Shown piece by piece: positions 8,425 through 16,823 of a stretch of DNA of 64,000 nucleotides. Within the stretch, counting starts at the first letter, position 1. Each line of letters starts with the position of its first letter. This stretch comes from Reichenbachiella agarivorans (GTDB lineage: Bacteria; Bacteroidota; Bacteroidia; Cytophagales; Cyclobacteriaceae). The notes beneath the pieces were generated by a model that was not told the origin of the DNA, did not search any database, and saw only the letters and a list, made by a program, of their open reading frames with translations. A program made the translations under genes and the position numbers. Where the stretch lies: contig NZ_CP106679.1 in assembly GCF_025502585.1 (NCBI RefSeq), forward strand, positions 3,069,501-3,133,500. Direction: 5' to 3'.

Positions 8425-9313
8425 TGTCAGCTAGTATTTTTAAAAATTGTTGTTCGAGGTTTCCTTGTTTTTTGAGCAGATGGCTCGGCGTGATGCCTTT
8501 GGCGTGCAGGTGTTGCATGATGTACTCCGTGGTGACTTCATGCTCTACCTCTAGTCGATAAAAGTCGCCGTCTTGGAGGATATTGCGTATGCCTTTGAGC
8601 TGATCGAGGGTTTCTCTGAGCAAAATCATGTTGCTCGCGCCCACTTCGATGGTGGTTTTCTCTTGTTCGATATCATGGATGCTGCCTTGATGGAGTAACC
8701 TGCCAGCTTTGAGTACTGCAAAGTGCGAGCAGACTTTTTGTACTTCGGAGAGCAAATGGCTTGCGAGAATGATGGTTTTGCCTGTCTGGGCAATCTTTTG
8801 TATGATCTCACGAATCTCCACGATACCCGCTGGATCCAGTCCATTGGTAGGTTCGTCGAGGATCAACACTTGGGGATCAGCCAATAGGGCAGAGGCGATG
8901 GCAAGTCTTTGTTTCATTCCTAGAGAATAGGTCTGGAATTTGTCATACTTTCGATCCAGTAGACCTACTTCCTTTAATGTTATGTCGATTCGGTTGTAGC
9001 TGCATCCTTTGATTTCGGCGACAGCTTTGAGGTTGTCCGTGGCGGTCAAGTAAGGGTAGAAGCAAGGCGTCTCTAGGATTGCACCTATGCGTTTTCTGCT
9101 TTCTGCGGAGGCGGGTTGATCAAACCAAGTGAAGTCCCCAGCGCTGGGTCGCAGCACACCGAGCAACATAGCGAGTGTGGTGGTTTTGCCACTGCCATTG
9201 GGGCCGAGCAGCCCGAATACCTGACCCGCTTCTATTTGTAGATCGATGGCATTGACTGCCGTCCGAGATCCAAAATGTTTGGTGAGTTTTTTTACCTGTA
9301 AAATAGACATCAA
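8417..9313 (-). CDS. ABC transporter ATP-binding protein
   Basis: A 298-residue nucleotide-binding subunit with all motifs intact: Walker A GPNGSGKTT (residues 37-45), Q-loop region near ILETPCFYPYLT, signature YSLGMKQR, Walker B VLILDEPTNGLDP and the H-loop ILASH. The C-terminal 80 residues form the extra domain often seen in ABC-2 exporters of the CcmA/NatA type. It energises the adjoining permease, with which it overlaps by 8 bases. The start may be either of two successive ATG codons (9313 or 9310). Transport direction is probably export. Confidence 0.93.
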   Translation of the reverse strand: MMSILQVKKLTKHFGSRTAVNAIDLQIEAGQVFGLLGPNGSGKTTTLAMLLGVLRPSAGDFTWFDQPASAESRKRIGAILETPCFYPYLTATDNLKAVAEIKGCSYNRIDITLKEVGLLDRKYDKFQTYSLGMKQRLAIASALLADPQVLILDEPTNGLDPAGIVEIREIIQKIAQTGKTIILASHLLSEVQKVCSHFAVLKAGRLLHQGSIHDIEQEKTTIEVGASNMILLRETLDQLKGIRNILQDGDFYRLEVEHEVTTEYIMQHLHAKGITPSHLLKKQGNLEQQFLKILADNE

Positions 9314-9408
9314 TGATATTTTTGTGTTTAGTCGTTATGAAAGCTAAGATATTACAAGCTAAAGGAACAATTCTCGCTTTGAATTGTTTTAAGTAAAAAT
9401 GTATAGAA

Positions 9409-10119
9409 ATGAAAAAGGAAATGAATTGTGAAGATGGGGTCTGTGAGGTACCGAACTTGTCCCAAGAGGAAAATCTTAATTTAACAACAGCTCCAACTGA
9501 GAAAGCTACATTGATGTATTTTGGTGATCCCATGTGCTCTTGGTGCTGGGGGATCACCAATTACCTGGATCGTATCAAGACAGAGTACAAAGAGACTTTC
9601 GATTTTGAGTTGGTGTTGGGTGGTTTGCGTCCAGGTGGTGGAGATGCATGGACAGAGGAGTTTAGGGAGATGCTCAAGTCTCATTGGGGACATGTGCATG
9701 ATGCGTCTGGACAGCCTTTTGATTATTCGTTTTTTGACCGCAAGGAATTTAACTATGATACCGAACCTTCTGCGCGAGCGGTGAGAGTCATCAGAGATGT
9801 GGCTCCCGACAAAGAATGGGCTTTTTACAAGACCCTGCAAAGACTGTTTTATGCAGAGAACAAGGATATTCAGGATTTGAATGTTTTGGAAAGCGTCTGT
9901 ATCGAGTTGAATATTGATTACCAGTCTTTTGAGCCACTCTTTCTTTCAGAAGGGTACAAGAAGCTGACCTATCAGGATTTTGTCAAGTCACAACAAATGG
10001 GCGTAAGAGGCTTTCCTTCTGTGGTGATTCATAAAGGAGAAGAGTACATAGCTGTCACAATGGGTTTTGCTGATTATGAAACGATGAAGCAAAGAATTGA
10101 CAACATAATGGCCGATTGA
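9409..10119 (+). CDS. DsbA-family FrnE-like thiol oxidoreductase
   Basis: A 236-residue cytoplasmic protein (no signal peptide) of the DsbA/FrnE group. The active site is YFGDPMCSWCWG with the redox pair C43/C46, and the cis-proline loop is GVRGFPSVVI. The inserted helical domain lies between (about residues 75-170). A second cysteine pair near the N-terminus, C7 and C12 in CEDGVC, is unusual and could serve as an extra redox or metal site. FrnE-type proteins reduce or isomerise disulfides and have been linked to oxidative stress tolerance in Deinococcus. The gene is divergent from the ABC exporter and is closed by a strong terminator. Confidence 0.87.
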   Translation: MKKEMNCEDGVCEVPNLSQEENLNLTTAPTEKATLMYFGDPMCSWCWGITNYLDRIKTEYKETFDFELVLGGLRPGGGDAWTEEFREMLKSHWGHVHDASGQPFDYSFFDRKEFNYDTEPSARAVRVIRDVAPDKEWAFYKTLQRLFYAENKDIQDLNVLESVCIELNIDYQSFEPLFLSEGYKKLTYQDFVKSQQMGVRGFPSVVIHKGEEYIAVTMGFADYETMKQRIDNIMAD

Positions 10120-10151
10120 TTTTGCATAGCGGGTCAAATTTATAAAATTAC

Positions 10152-10177
10152 AGGAGCTCTATAGAGCTCCTTTTTTT
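10152..10177 (+). terminator. Rho-independent terminator
   Basis: A perfect 20-bp palindrome centred on TATA (AGGAGCTCTA and its complement) followed by seven T in total, ending the DsbA-like gene just before the mscS gene. Confidence 0.9.
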
Positions 10178-10199
10178 GAACTATTAAACTAATCTAACA

Positions 10200-11018
10200 A
10201 TGAACATCGAAGAAATTATTTCGCAATTGTACGCCAAAGGGATAGACTATGGCCCTAAACTCCTAGGTGCTCTCTTGGTACTACTGATTGGCTCTTGGGT
10301 CATCAAGTTGCTCATGTCTGGATTGTCGTCCATCATGAACAAGAGATCCTTTGATCCCTCGCTGAAGACATTTGTAATGAGCCTAATTTCTATCGTACTT
10401 AAGGCGATGCTGATCATCAGTGTACTCGGAATGATAGGAATAGAAATGACATCTTTTGTAGCGCTACTTGGTGCAGCGGGTGTGGCAATTGGATTGGCGC
10501 TGTCTGGTACTTTGCAAAACTTTGCAGGAGGTGTGATGATCTTGCTGTTCAAACCTTACAAGGTGGGCGACTTTTTGGATGCACAGGGCTATATGGGTAC
10601 CGTGTCTGCCATTCAAATCTTCAATACCATATTGAAGACGCCAGACAACAAGACCATCATCATTCCAAATGGTGGTTTGGCTACAGGGTCGATGACCAAC
10701 TTCTCCACAGAGCCTCGTAGAAGAATTGACTTCACCTTTGGGATCGGATATGGTGATAGTGTAGACAAGGCAAGAGAGGTTTTGCTCAAATTGGCTAATT
10801 CTGAGGGTAAAATCTTGCAAGAAGAAGGGTTAGCACCACAGGTGATGGTTGACTCCTTGGGAGACAGCTCGGTCAATATGTTGCTTCGTGTGTGGGTGGA
10901 ATCTGTGGACTATTGGGATGTGCATTTTGGGATGAACGAAAACGTGTACAAGACTTTTGCCATCGAGGGGCTCAATATTCCATTCCCACAAATGGACGTG
11001 CATGTGCATAATAAGTAA
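10200..11018 (+). CDS. Small-conductance mechanosensitive channel MscS family
   Basis: A 272-residue channel protein. Three membrane helices are visible: about residues 18-40 (LLGALLVLLIGSWVIKLL), 60-82 (FVMSLISIVLKAMLIISVLG) and the pore-lining TM3 at about 86-112, rich in Gly and Ala (ALLGAAGVAIGLALSGTLQN). The beta domain follows with FKPYKVGDFL and TIIIPNG, and the C-terminal alpha/beta domain ends in FPQMDVHVH, all standard MscS marks. It opens on membrane tension and releases solutes during hypo-osmotic shock. The gene is short and of the E. coli MscS size. It lies alone between a terminator and a convergent thioesterase gene. Confidence 0.93.
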   Translation: MNIEEIISQLYAKGIDYGPKLLGALLVLLIGSWVIKLLMSGLSSIMNKRSFDPSLKTFVMSLISIVLKAMLIISVLGMIGIEMTSFVALLGAAGVAIGLALSGTLQNFAGGVMILLFKPYKVGDFLDAQGYMGTVSAIQIFNTILKTPDNKTIIIPNGGLATGSMTNFSTEPRRRIDFTFGIGYGDSVDKAREVLLKLANSEGKILQEEGLAPQVMVDSLGDSSVNMLLRVWVESVDYWDVHFGMNENVYKTFAIEGLNIPFPQMDVHVHNK

Positions 11019-11175
11019 TTAGATGTTAGGTACTAGATGTTAGATTCACGAATTGAGAACTAAGATCTAGTATCTATTCATTCTTATTGAATTGCTGTTT
11101 TTTCAAGTTTCTTGTCTAGTACAGTGACTCTTTTGGTTTCTCCGATACCAACTTTACCTCCGGACATCAGCATCT

Positions 11176-11616
11176 TTATTGATGCTTTAAGATACTTACT
11201 GGTTTTTTGTTCTCATCGATTGCGACAAAGGTGAACTCACCAGTGATGGCTTTTTCTCTTTCGTTGCTGTACATCTGCTCTACAAATATATCTACACGGA
11301 CTTTCATACTGGTATTGCCTATGTGAGAGACATTACCAACTAGTTCCATCAGTGTGCCTACTTGGATAGGATGAGTAAAGTCAATGCGGTCACTGCTGAC
11401 GGTTACCATTCTTTGCCGGGAGAAACGTGTTGCCGTGATGAAGGCTACTTCGTCCATGAGCTTCATGGCGGTACCACCAAAGAGGGTATCGTAATGGTTG
11501 GTAGTATTAGGAAATACAGCTTTGAAAATGTGAGTTTCAGATCCTTTGATCTGTTCTTCGAGGGTCATAGAGACGTTTTTATGATTGATTACTTGTTTTG
11601 GTCCATCAAGTACCAT
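11176..11616 (-). CDS. Acyl-CoA thioesterase, hotdog fold
   Basis: A hotdog-fold protein of up to 146 residues. The family motif is HYDTLFGGTAMKLMDE with its helix, followed by ATRFSRQRMVTVSSDRIDF and a closing strand EFTFVAIDE. It hydrolyses acyl-CoA to free fatty acid and CoA, as YciA and the BACH family do; chain-length preference is unknown. The ATG at 11616 adds 16 residues; an internal ATG at 11568 (giving MTLEEQIKGSETH) fits the usual family length better and may be the real start. No signal peptide, so cytoplasmic. The gene stands alone, convergent with mscS. Confidence 0.87.
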   Translation of the reverse strand: MVLDGPKQVINHKNVSMTLEEQIKGSETHIFKAVFPNTTNHYDTLFGGTAMKLMDEVAFITATRFSRQRMVTVSSDRIDFTHPIQVGTLMELVGNVSHIGNTSMKVRVDIFVEQMYSNEREKAITGEFTFVAIDENKKPVSILKHQ

Positions 11617-11837
11617 GTGGCAGCTAGATGTCTAGTACTGTCGTTTCTTTCATGTCATCACATTTGAGCAAATCACCTCAGCCAAAATGATACTGCAATC
11701 TAGACAACTTAGAGGATTGCTTGGCATCATGTTGTCTGTAGATTTGGATCCAGTGATACAAATCATGGATTGATCGATGTGAATAGGTTGCTACACGGGT
11801 AGACTTCAATAGATTACAGGTTCAGAGTCATTGGAGT

Positions 11838-13169
11838 TTATTTTGACCTGTACAATAGCCCCATCAGTGAGCCTATCAAGACCAAGATCGCCAGCGTAGG
11901 TTGTGCGCCAAAGGCAAGTAGTCCGATGAGCAAACCTAGTACTCCACCTACTGCACTGCCCATGAATCTTCCGCTGTTTTTATATCCTAGGATTGCATAG
12001 ATCATGGCAACAGCTATGGTCATACGCAACGCCGCACCGACAATGGTGATGTCTACGATGCTTCGCCAAAATAGCGCAACTAAAAATGCCAAGACAACCG
12101 TGAGAATGGTCGCATAGCGTACATGTTTTACTTTTTGCTCAGGAGAAGTCTGCCGTATGAGGTGAGAGGCTACTGCAAAAATCGAGCTGTCGGCTGTACT
12201 CATCAGTCCAGCAAAGAACAGCACCAGCAACAGTGGCAACCAAGAAACATCCATGATGTTTTGGGTCGCATAGACGAAAACCATGTCAGGATCGAGTGTC
12301 GTGTCTAGTGTATAAACATGTAGCCCCAGCAGCAACAGCAAAAAGGCAATGAGTAGTACAGGTACAATCGCCAAACCCATGCCGCGCTTGAGTGACTTTT
12401 CATCCTTGGCTGCATAACAGAGCTGGTAGCGATCTGCCAGTCCAAAGACAGACAGTCCACCATACAGTACCAAACCTACGATGCTCCCTAGGGTGACTTT
12501 ATTATCTGTGCTCGTACTGACCAGTGAGTCTAATTCTTGGATATCCAGCATAGCATAGACTAGCATACTGAGGAAAAATAGAATGATGATGGCTTGCACC
12601 ACATCTGTGATCACTACTGCTTTGAATCCTGAAAACAGGACATAAATCATCACGACCGAAGTGGTGATCAGTAAGGCAATCTCATAGGAAAACAGGCCAA
12701 AATAGGAGATGATTTTGGCACCACCAGCTAATGACAGTACAATCCAAAAGAACTGAATCACGATGGTGATGCCATTCGTGAGGTGAGAGGCTCTTTGGCT
12801 GCCAGTGACGTATCTTGGCAAATCTCCCTGGGTGTAGAACTGTCCCTGCAGGGACAGACGTTTGATCCTTGGAGCTGCCCAGAGTGCAAAGAGCATGTAG
12901 CCTACCACTGCACCGATCAGCATCCCAAACATCCCCAGTCCAAACTGATAAGCATAGCCTGTGTAGCTAATCAATGTACTGACCCCAATCGCCCCAGCAA
13001 ATTTGGAGAAGAGGATGGTCCAACCGCTTCTGTTGCGGCCACCGATGAGGAAGTCCTCTGGCGAAGATGTCTTGGAGAGGTACACAGACAGTCCAACAAG
13101 CAACAAAATATAGGTAACGAGATAGATGAGCATAGCGGTCAGAGTTTCAATTGACGTGAAAATAATCAT
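11838..13169 (-). CDS. Sodium:solute symporter (SSS family)
   Basis: A membrane protein of up to 443 residues with about 12-13 hydrophobic helices. SSS-family marks are the N-terminal DFLIGGRNRSGWTILFSKFAG segment, the VVITDVVQA stretch after FSGFKAV, and LFFAGLMSTADSSIFAVASH, in which the serines of the second Na+ site are visible. It imports a solute with sodium; the substrate (sugar, amino acid, carboxylate) cannot be read. The start could also be the ATG at 13133 (MLIYLVTYI), which places the first helix at the N-terminus. It is the last clear core gene before the accessory island, and no partner gene is next to it. Confidence 0.88.
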   Translation of the reverse strand: MIIFTSIETLTAMLIYLVTYILLLVGLSVYLSKTSSPEDFLIGGRNRSGWTILFSKFAGAIGVSTLISYTGYAYQFGLGMFGMLIGAVVGYMLFALWAAPRIKRLSLQGQFYTQGDLPRYVTGSQRASHLTNGITIVIQFFWIVLSLAGGAKIISYFGLFSYEIALLITTSVVMIYVLFSGFKAVVITDVVQAIIILFFLSMLVYAMLDIQELDSLVSTSTDNKVTLGSIVGLVLYGGLSVFGLADRYQLCYAAKDEKSLKRGMGLAIVPVLLIAFLLLLLGLHVYTLDTTLDPDMVFVYATQNIMDVSWLPLLLVLFFAGLMSTADSSIFAVASHLIRQTSPEQKVKHVRYATILTVVLAFLVALFWRSIVDITIVGAALRMTIAVAMIYAILGYKNSGRFMGSAVGGVLGLLIGLLAFGAQPTLAILVLIGSLMGLLYRSK

Positions 13170-13313
13170 GCTTACTTTAAATACTCAAAAGAATGGAATA
13201 AAAGTACAGAAATGTGAAGCGTAAGAGAAAGAATGGCTGTGACGGTATCCCTGTATTACCTTTTGTAGGCAAGGAGGGTGATTGTTGGGTTATGCAGTTT
13301 TATAGTTGATCGC

Positions 13314-13365
13314 AGGGCGACAAGGAATGCCTAGGTATCAGCACAGCCTGTCTGATGGTTCGAGT
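13314..13365 (+). repeat. Dispersed repeat, copy 1 (partner at 17496-17547)
   Basis: AGGGCGACAAG (13314-13324) and a 29-base block (13337-13365) recur at 17496-17506 and 17519-17547 in the same order, orientation and spacing (12 divergent bases between). The 29-base block contains an imperfect stem ATCAG...CTGAT. It resembles extragenic palindromic repeats of other bacterial genomes. Confidence 0.8.
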
Positions 13366-13480
13366 TTCTGTGCAGAATTGGTTGGATATATAGATGCGCA
13401 CGATGTGGTCGTTGGCTCCTTTGGATATGACAGTTTCTATGAGCCCTACCTGCTGGAACTGAAAGGGGAACAAACTGAGA

Positions 13481-13513
13481 AGTAGCGAGATTACGCCAAG
13501 TAATCTCGCTACT
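13481..13513. repeat. Perfect 14-bp inverted repeat (stem-loop)
   Basis: AGTAGCGAGATTAC at 13481-13494 and its exact complement at 13500-13513 enclose a 5-base loop. No T run follows on either strand, so it is not a standard terminator. No gene reads into it clearly. Confidence 0.75.
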
Positions 13514-13857
13514 GTAGTGGGTTTGATTAGTCCTTGACTAAGTAAATGGGCATGCTAGCCTTAATGTTGCTGTTTCGATACGATAGACTTGCTAAATGAT
13601 AAAGCAGGATCTTGTATTGGTTTGAGGTACAATAGCCTCTACTTACCGCATGTTTGACCAAAAAGATATATGTCTTATTGAAAAAAGACTTATATCTTTT
13701 TACTTAAGGATAAGTACAATGAAAATGAAGGTTGCTTATCGAGAGGGCATAGTCAAGTCACAAAGACGGCAAAGTAAAGTTAACTAGGTACTAACCTATA
13801 CTGATCACAACCAAAAGGCAACAGAGTGAGGCAGTAAGGGGTGATTGCTTCTACTGA

Positions 13858-13892
13858 CAAACCTATAAGGTTTTTAAAACCTTATAGGTTTG
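13858..13892. repeat. Near-perfect 35-bp palindrome (AAACCTATAAGGTTT type)
   Basis: CAAACCTATAAGGTTT and its complement are placed back to back with almost no loop. A single half of it recurs at 17624-17638. Palindromes of this kind are scattered between genes in many Bacteroidota genomes. Confidence 0.8.
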
Positions 13893-14119
13893 AGGTATCT
13901 GCCTCGCAATCTCCTCCCTATATCTGGGTATTTTTCACTAGGAGAATGACTTTTGGGATGGGATGTTGGTATTTAATCGTGGAGAATGATTTATTCTTGG
14001 GGGAATCGACATGAGACAGGGTTTTGGTGAACTTTGTTTTTGAATGAGTATATCTGTTCATAAACTGTTAGAATGGAGAGAGTTTGCCATAATCTTTTAT
14101 TATCAATTATATATGCGAA

Positions 14120-15322
14120 ATGAAAAGTGAGGAAGTAGAAGATCTCTTTGAAAAAAAAGGATTTAGCAATCGTGTAAAGCTGATTAATTCTAAAGATTTA
14201 GAATTTGAAATCTCAGAAGAAAATTCAGTAAAAATCGCAAACACGATAAGAGATCTTAATTATTGTTTTGATGGAAAAAAGAAAATTTTTGTAAAGAGTG
14301 CTTTGGACTTATCGAAAAGTAATAACTCTGGACTAGACCTTTCTTATTGTATTTTCGAGAAACAGGTTTCGATAAATAATTCAAACCATGAGTATGAAAT
14401 GTATTTAATTAATTGTGAATTTAGACAAGGAGTTAACTTCAGCAAAGCCATTTTTAAGAACAATGTGCGATTTCATAACTCCAAATTTTATGGCAAAACA
14501 GACTTTACTAATACTAGTTTTAAGAAACTAGTAGATTTCTATTTTGCTGAATTTATTGAAGACCAACAATTTCACCTTACAGATTTTGAAGGGACAACAA
14601 TATTTTCAAATACTACATTTCACAAATCAATTCAATTTTTACACAACAAAGTTGTACCCAATAGTTATATAAGCTTTGAAAATGCAATTTTTCACAACGG
14701 CTTAGATATTTCTCGCTCAAACTTTTGGTGTACAATTCAATTTTGGGGCGTTAATTTCGATAAGACGCAGTTAAATAAATTACAAGAGAGCAATCTCTAT
14801 CAAAATGATCTATTAACAGTTTCAGGGTCTCAAAGCAATGTTAGTGCTTTGAAAAGGGTTAGAGAAACCTTCAGATTAATAAAGCATGAGTTTAGAAAGC
14901 AAGGAAATAATATAAATGCGCAATTATTTCATCGATTGGAAATGAAAGTTTATTCTGAAGAAATAAAGGTAGATACGGGTCGATTGGGGGAGAAAATACT
15001 CTTGCTTATGAATGGTATTTCCAATAAGCATGGTCAAAGTTGGTCTAGAGCACTTGGGTTTACTTTAGGAGTAACGGTTATTGCTTATTGCATTTTCCTT
15101 TTGACAATTCGCGACTCCATTGTATTTGCTCAATCTTGGGAGGATGTTGGATATACCATGAAATACTTTCTTCAGCTGCTTAACTTGACTTACTGGGACT
15201 ACATGCCATTTGGAGAGCCGAATGAACCTGAGGGTTACTTAATTCTTTTTATAAGCAGACTTTTTATTGGATATGGATATTATCAGTTTATCCAATCATT
15301 TCGTAAGTATGGAAAAAATTAA
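14120..15322 (+). CDS. Pentapeptide-repeat protein with C-terminal membrane domain
   Basis: A 400-residue protein. From about residue 70 to 205 it shows pentapeptide-type repeats with F or L at every fifth position, for example NCEFRQGVNFSKAIFKNNVRF and NAIFHNGLDISRSNFW, which predict a right-handed quadrilateral beta helix. A helical region with RVRETFRLIKHEFRKQGN follows, then one clear membrane helix (LGFTLGVTVIAYCIFLLTI, about 305-323) and a further C-terminal hydrophobic stretch (YLILFISRLFIGYGYYQF) that resembles the pore region of small ion channels only loosely. The gene is clearly more AT-rich than its neighbours and lies between repeats and an IS element, which suggests horizontal gain. 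Function unknown. Confidence 0.8.
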   Translation: MKSEEVEDLFEKKGFSNRVKLINSKDLEFEISEENSVKIANTIRDLNYCFDGKKKIFVKSALDLSKSNNSGLDLSYCIFEKQVSINNSNHEYEMYLINCEFRQGVNFSKAIFKNNVRFHNSKFYGKTDFTNTSFKKLVDFYFAEFIEDQQFHLTDFEGTTIFSNTTFHKSIQFLHNKVVPNSYISFENAIFHNGLDISRSNFWCTIQFWGVNFDKTQLNKLQESNLYQNDLLTVSGSQSNVSALKRVRETFRLIKHEFRKQGNNINAQLFHRLEMKVYSEEIKVDTGRLGEKILLLMNGISNKHGQSWSRALGFTLGVTVIAYCIFLLTIRDSIVFAQSWEDVGYTMKYFLQLLNLTYWDYMPFGEPNEPEGYLILFISRLFIGYGYYQFIQSFRKYGKN

Positions 15323-15392
15323 TGCCCCCACTGGTCTTAATGTTCGCTAAGACAGGAGGAGGAAAGTGAGTCTAACTGTAAGCTTCCCATTT

Positions 15393-16277
15393 TTAGGACA
15401 GCTGTAATTTATAATTATTGTCTAATACTTCAACCTTCAGAGAGTCCAAGAGGGTACCCTCTTGGACTCTCTGAAGGTTTTCTCCGAACATTTTTGGAGT
15501 AATCCTACCAAGGCTATCATGCGGGCGATGGTTATTGTAATCTTCCATCCACTTATCTACTTCTTCTCTGGCCTGGTCGATGTGCTCAAATACAAACGCA
15601 TCAAACACGCCCCGGCGCAGAGAGCCATTGAACCTTTCGATGTAAGCATTCTGCGTGGGCTTGCCTGGTTGGATGTAACAAAACTCAATTTCTTGCGCAT
15701 AACTCCATGTTTGGGTCATTAAGGCTATGAATTCTGGCCCATTATCCATCCTGATGCGCTTTGGTTTTCCTCTCCTATTGATCAGGTGGTTCAGTACCCA
15801 GATCACTCGACTGCTTTTTAGTGAAAAATCTACTTCTATATGCAATGCCTCTCTGTTTGCATCATCCATTACGTTGAAACTTCTGATTTTTCGACCATTT
15901 ACCAATCTATCCTGCATAAAGTCTATTGACCATGTATGATTAAGGTGATTCGGAGCCTCAAGATGCTGCTTGGACCTAGCGGGGAGACGTTTCTTCTTCT
16001 TGACCCTTAAGGATAGCCCCAGAGCTTTGTAAACCCTATATACCCTTTTATGATTCCAATGCTTGCCCTCTAGTCTAAGGCGGCCATAAGCCTTCCAAAA
16101 ACCTTCTCTGGGAAATTGTGCAGCCTTATCATTCAAAGCCACTTCAATCGGGGTGTCATCCTTTTGGGGTTTATAATACATCACCGACCTAGACACATCC
16201 ATTACACGGCACGCCCTGTTGATACCGTATTTAGGCAGCTCTTTACTAATCCTACGCTTATCACAGGGCTTTAGAGC
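15393..16277 (-). CDS. IS3-family transposase OrfB (DDE integrase part)
   Basis: The catalytic part of the transposase. It is read after a -1 frameshift from OrfA on A AAA AAG, giving a fused OrfAB of about 381 residues; the first internal ATG is at 16202. The rve-type integrase core has the three catalytic acids in [14 protein letters not shown] and NAYIERFNG, with the usual D-D-35-E spacing. An N-terminal HTH_21-like segment ([12 protein letters not shown]) precedes it. It cuts and joins the IS ends. The last 30 codons contain a perfect 48-bp DNA palindrome. The stop lies inside the IS, 16 bases from its end. Confidence 0.92.
   Translation of the reverse strand, partial: ALKPCDKRRISKELPKYGINRACRVMDVSRSVMYYKPQKDDTPIEVALNDKAAQFPREGFWKAYGRLRLEGKHWNHKRVYRVYKALGLSLRVKKKKRLPARSKQHLEAPNHLNHTWSIDFMQDRLVNGRKIRSFNVMDDANREALHIEVDFSLKSSRVIWVLNHLINRRGKPKRIRMDNGPEFIALMTQTWSYAQEIEFCYIQPGKPTQNAYIERFNGSLRRGVFDAFVFEHIDQAREEVDKWMEDYNNHRPHDSLGRITPKMFGENLQRVQEGTLLDSLKVEVLDNNYKLQLS
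15432..15479. repeat. Perfect 48-bp palindrome inside orfB
   Basis: The 24-base arm AACCTTCAGAGAGTCCAAGA plus GGGT is followed without any spacer by its exact reverse complement. It lies in the 3' end of the transposase gene and is translated as the segment around [16 protein letters not shown]. The mRNA would form a very stable hairpin on both strands. Confidence 0.95.
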
Positions 16278-16537
16278 TTTTTTTCTATGATCTCTTTGGC
16301 CATCTGGTGATCCAATGCCAGCTCAGCATACATACGCTTTAGTTTGGCATTCTCCTCCTCCAGAGCCTTCAAACGCTTCAGGTCTGAGGCTTCCATGCCG
16401 CCATACTTCTTGCGCCAATTATATAGCGTGCCTTGGCTTATACCATGATGGCGGCATACCTCTTGTGCCGATTTACCTTGTTCAAATTCCTTGAGAATCT
16501 TAACGATTTGCTGGGGACTAAATGTACTCTTCTTCAT
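16271..16537 (-). CDS. IS3-family transposase OrfA (HTH part)
   Basis: An 88-residue protein with the HTH_Tnp_1 pattern: [42 protein letters not shown] in outline, followed by a leucine-zipper-like helix ([21 protein letters not shown]) used for multimerisation. It binds the IS ends. The frame contains A AAA AAG at 16284-16277, just before its stop, the standard slippery heptamer for making the OrfAB fusion. The start is the ATG at 16537, 56 bases inside the IS end. Confidence 0.92.
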   Translation of the reverse strand: MKKSTFSPQQIVKILKEFEQGKSAQEVCRHHGISQGTLYNWRKKYGGMEASDLKRLKALEEENAKLKRMYAELALDHQMAKEIIEKKL

Positions 16538-16781
16538 TTCTACAGTTTAAATCTATTCATTTTTAAACTGTCCTGTTTTTGGGGAAGCTTACATAACCAG
16601 TGCAAAGAACCCCTGACCCACAAAATAAGTCTAAGTATATTTTAGGGACTTGAGAGAAATAGTTTTAAAAGTATACTTAATAATACTTTTAAAGCCCTAA
16701 AGATGTTAGAGTGGAGGCAGGAACTAAATATTTAGTATAAATGATAATACTATTAGTATAAGAATTGTTTACTTTGTAAAA

Positions 16782-16817
16782 CCAACAAATACTGAACAGT
16801 TGTTCAGCATTTGTTGG
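16782..16817 (-). terminator. Terminator after the small AT-rich ORF, minus strand
   Basis: CCAACAAAT-A-CTGAACA and TGTTCAG-C-ATTTGTTGG pair with one mismatch around a 2-base centre. On the minus strand it is followed by TTTT. It lies 6 bases after the stop of the ORF at 16824-17063 and supports that ORF as a real gene. A second AT-rich hairpin is at 16664-16693. Confidence 0.65.
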
Positions 16818-16823
16818 AATAAC

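Larger units (their letters stand above)
13170..14119 (+). other. 950-bp gene-free region with repeats and hairpins
   Basis: I see no convincing gene here. It contains a copy of a repeat also present at about 17.5 kb (13314-13365), a perfect 14-bp stem-loop (13481-13513) and a long palindrome built on AAACCTATAAGGTTT (13858-13892). A 52-codon ORF at 13327-13485 runs through the repeat and is probably chance. The segment leads into the accessory island. Confidence 0.7.
15377..16593 (-). mobile_element. Complete IS3-family insertion sequence, IS407-like
   Basis: A 1217-bp element. The termini are inverted repeats of about 25 bp: TGTAAGCTTCCC...AGGACAG at 15377-15401 and its counterpart ending at 16593, with differences in the middle. 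It begins with TG and ends with CA. The 4-bp sequence TAAC directly abuts both ends (15373-15376 and 16594-16597) and is a target-site duplication, as expected for the IS407 group. Both reading frames are intact and the DDE residues are present, so the copy may be active and the insertion recent. It carries no passenger gene and does not interrupt a recognisable gene. Confidence 0.93.

Noticed and set aside
11084-11173. 29-codon ORF directly after the thioesterase stop on the minus strand
   Set aside because: It starts with ATG close to the stop and has a protein-like composition, but it is very short, has no recognisable motif and no terminator. I cannot support it as a gene.
13327-13485. 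52-codon ORF in the gene-free region before the island
   Set aside because: It runs through the dispersed repeat, whose other copy encodes no matching frame, and has no promoter. Chance ORF in repeat sequence.
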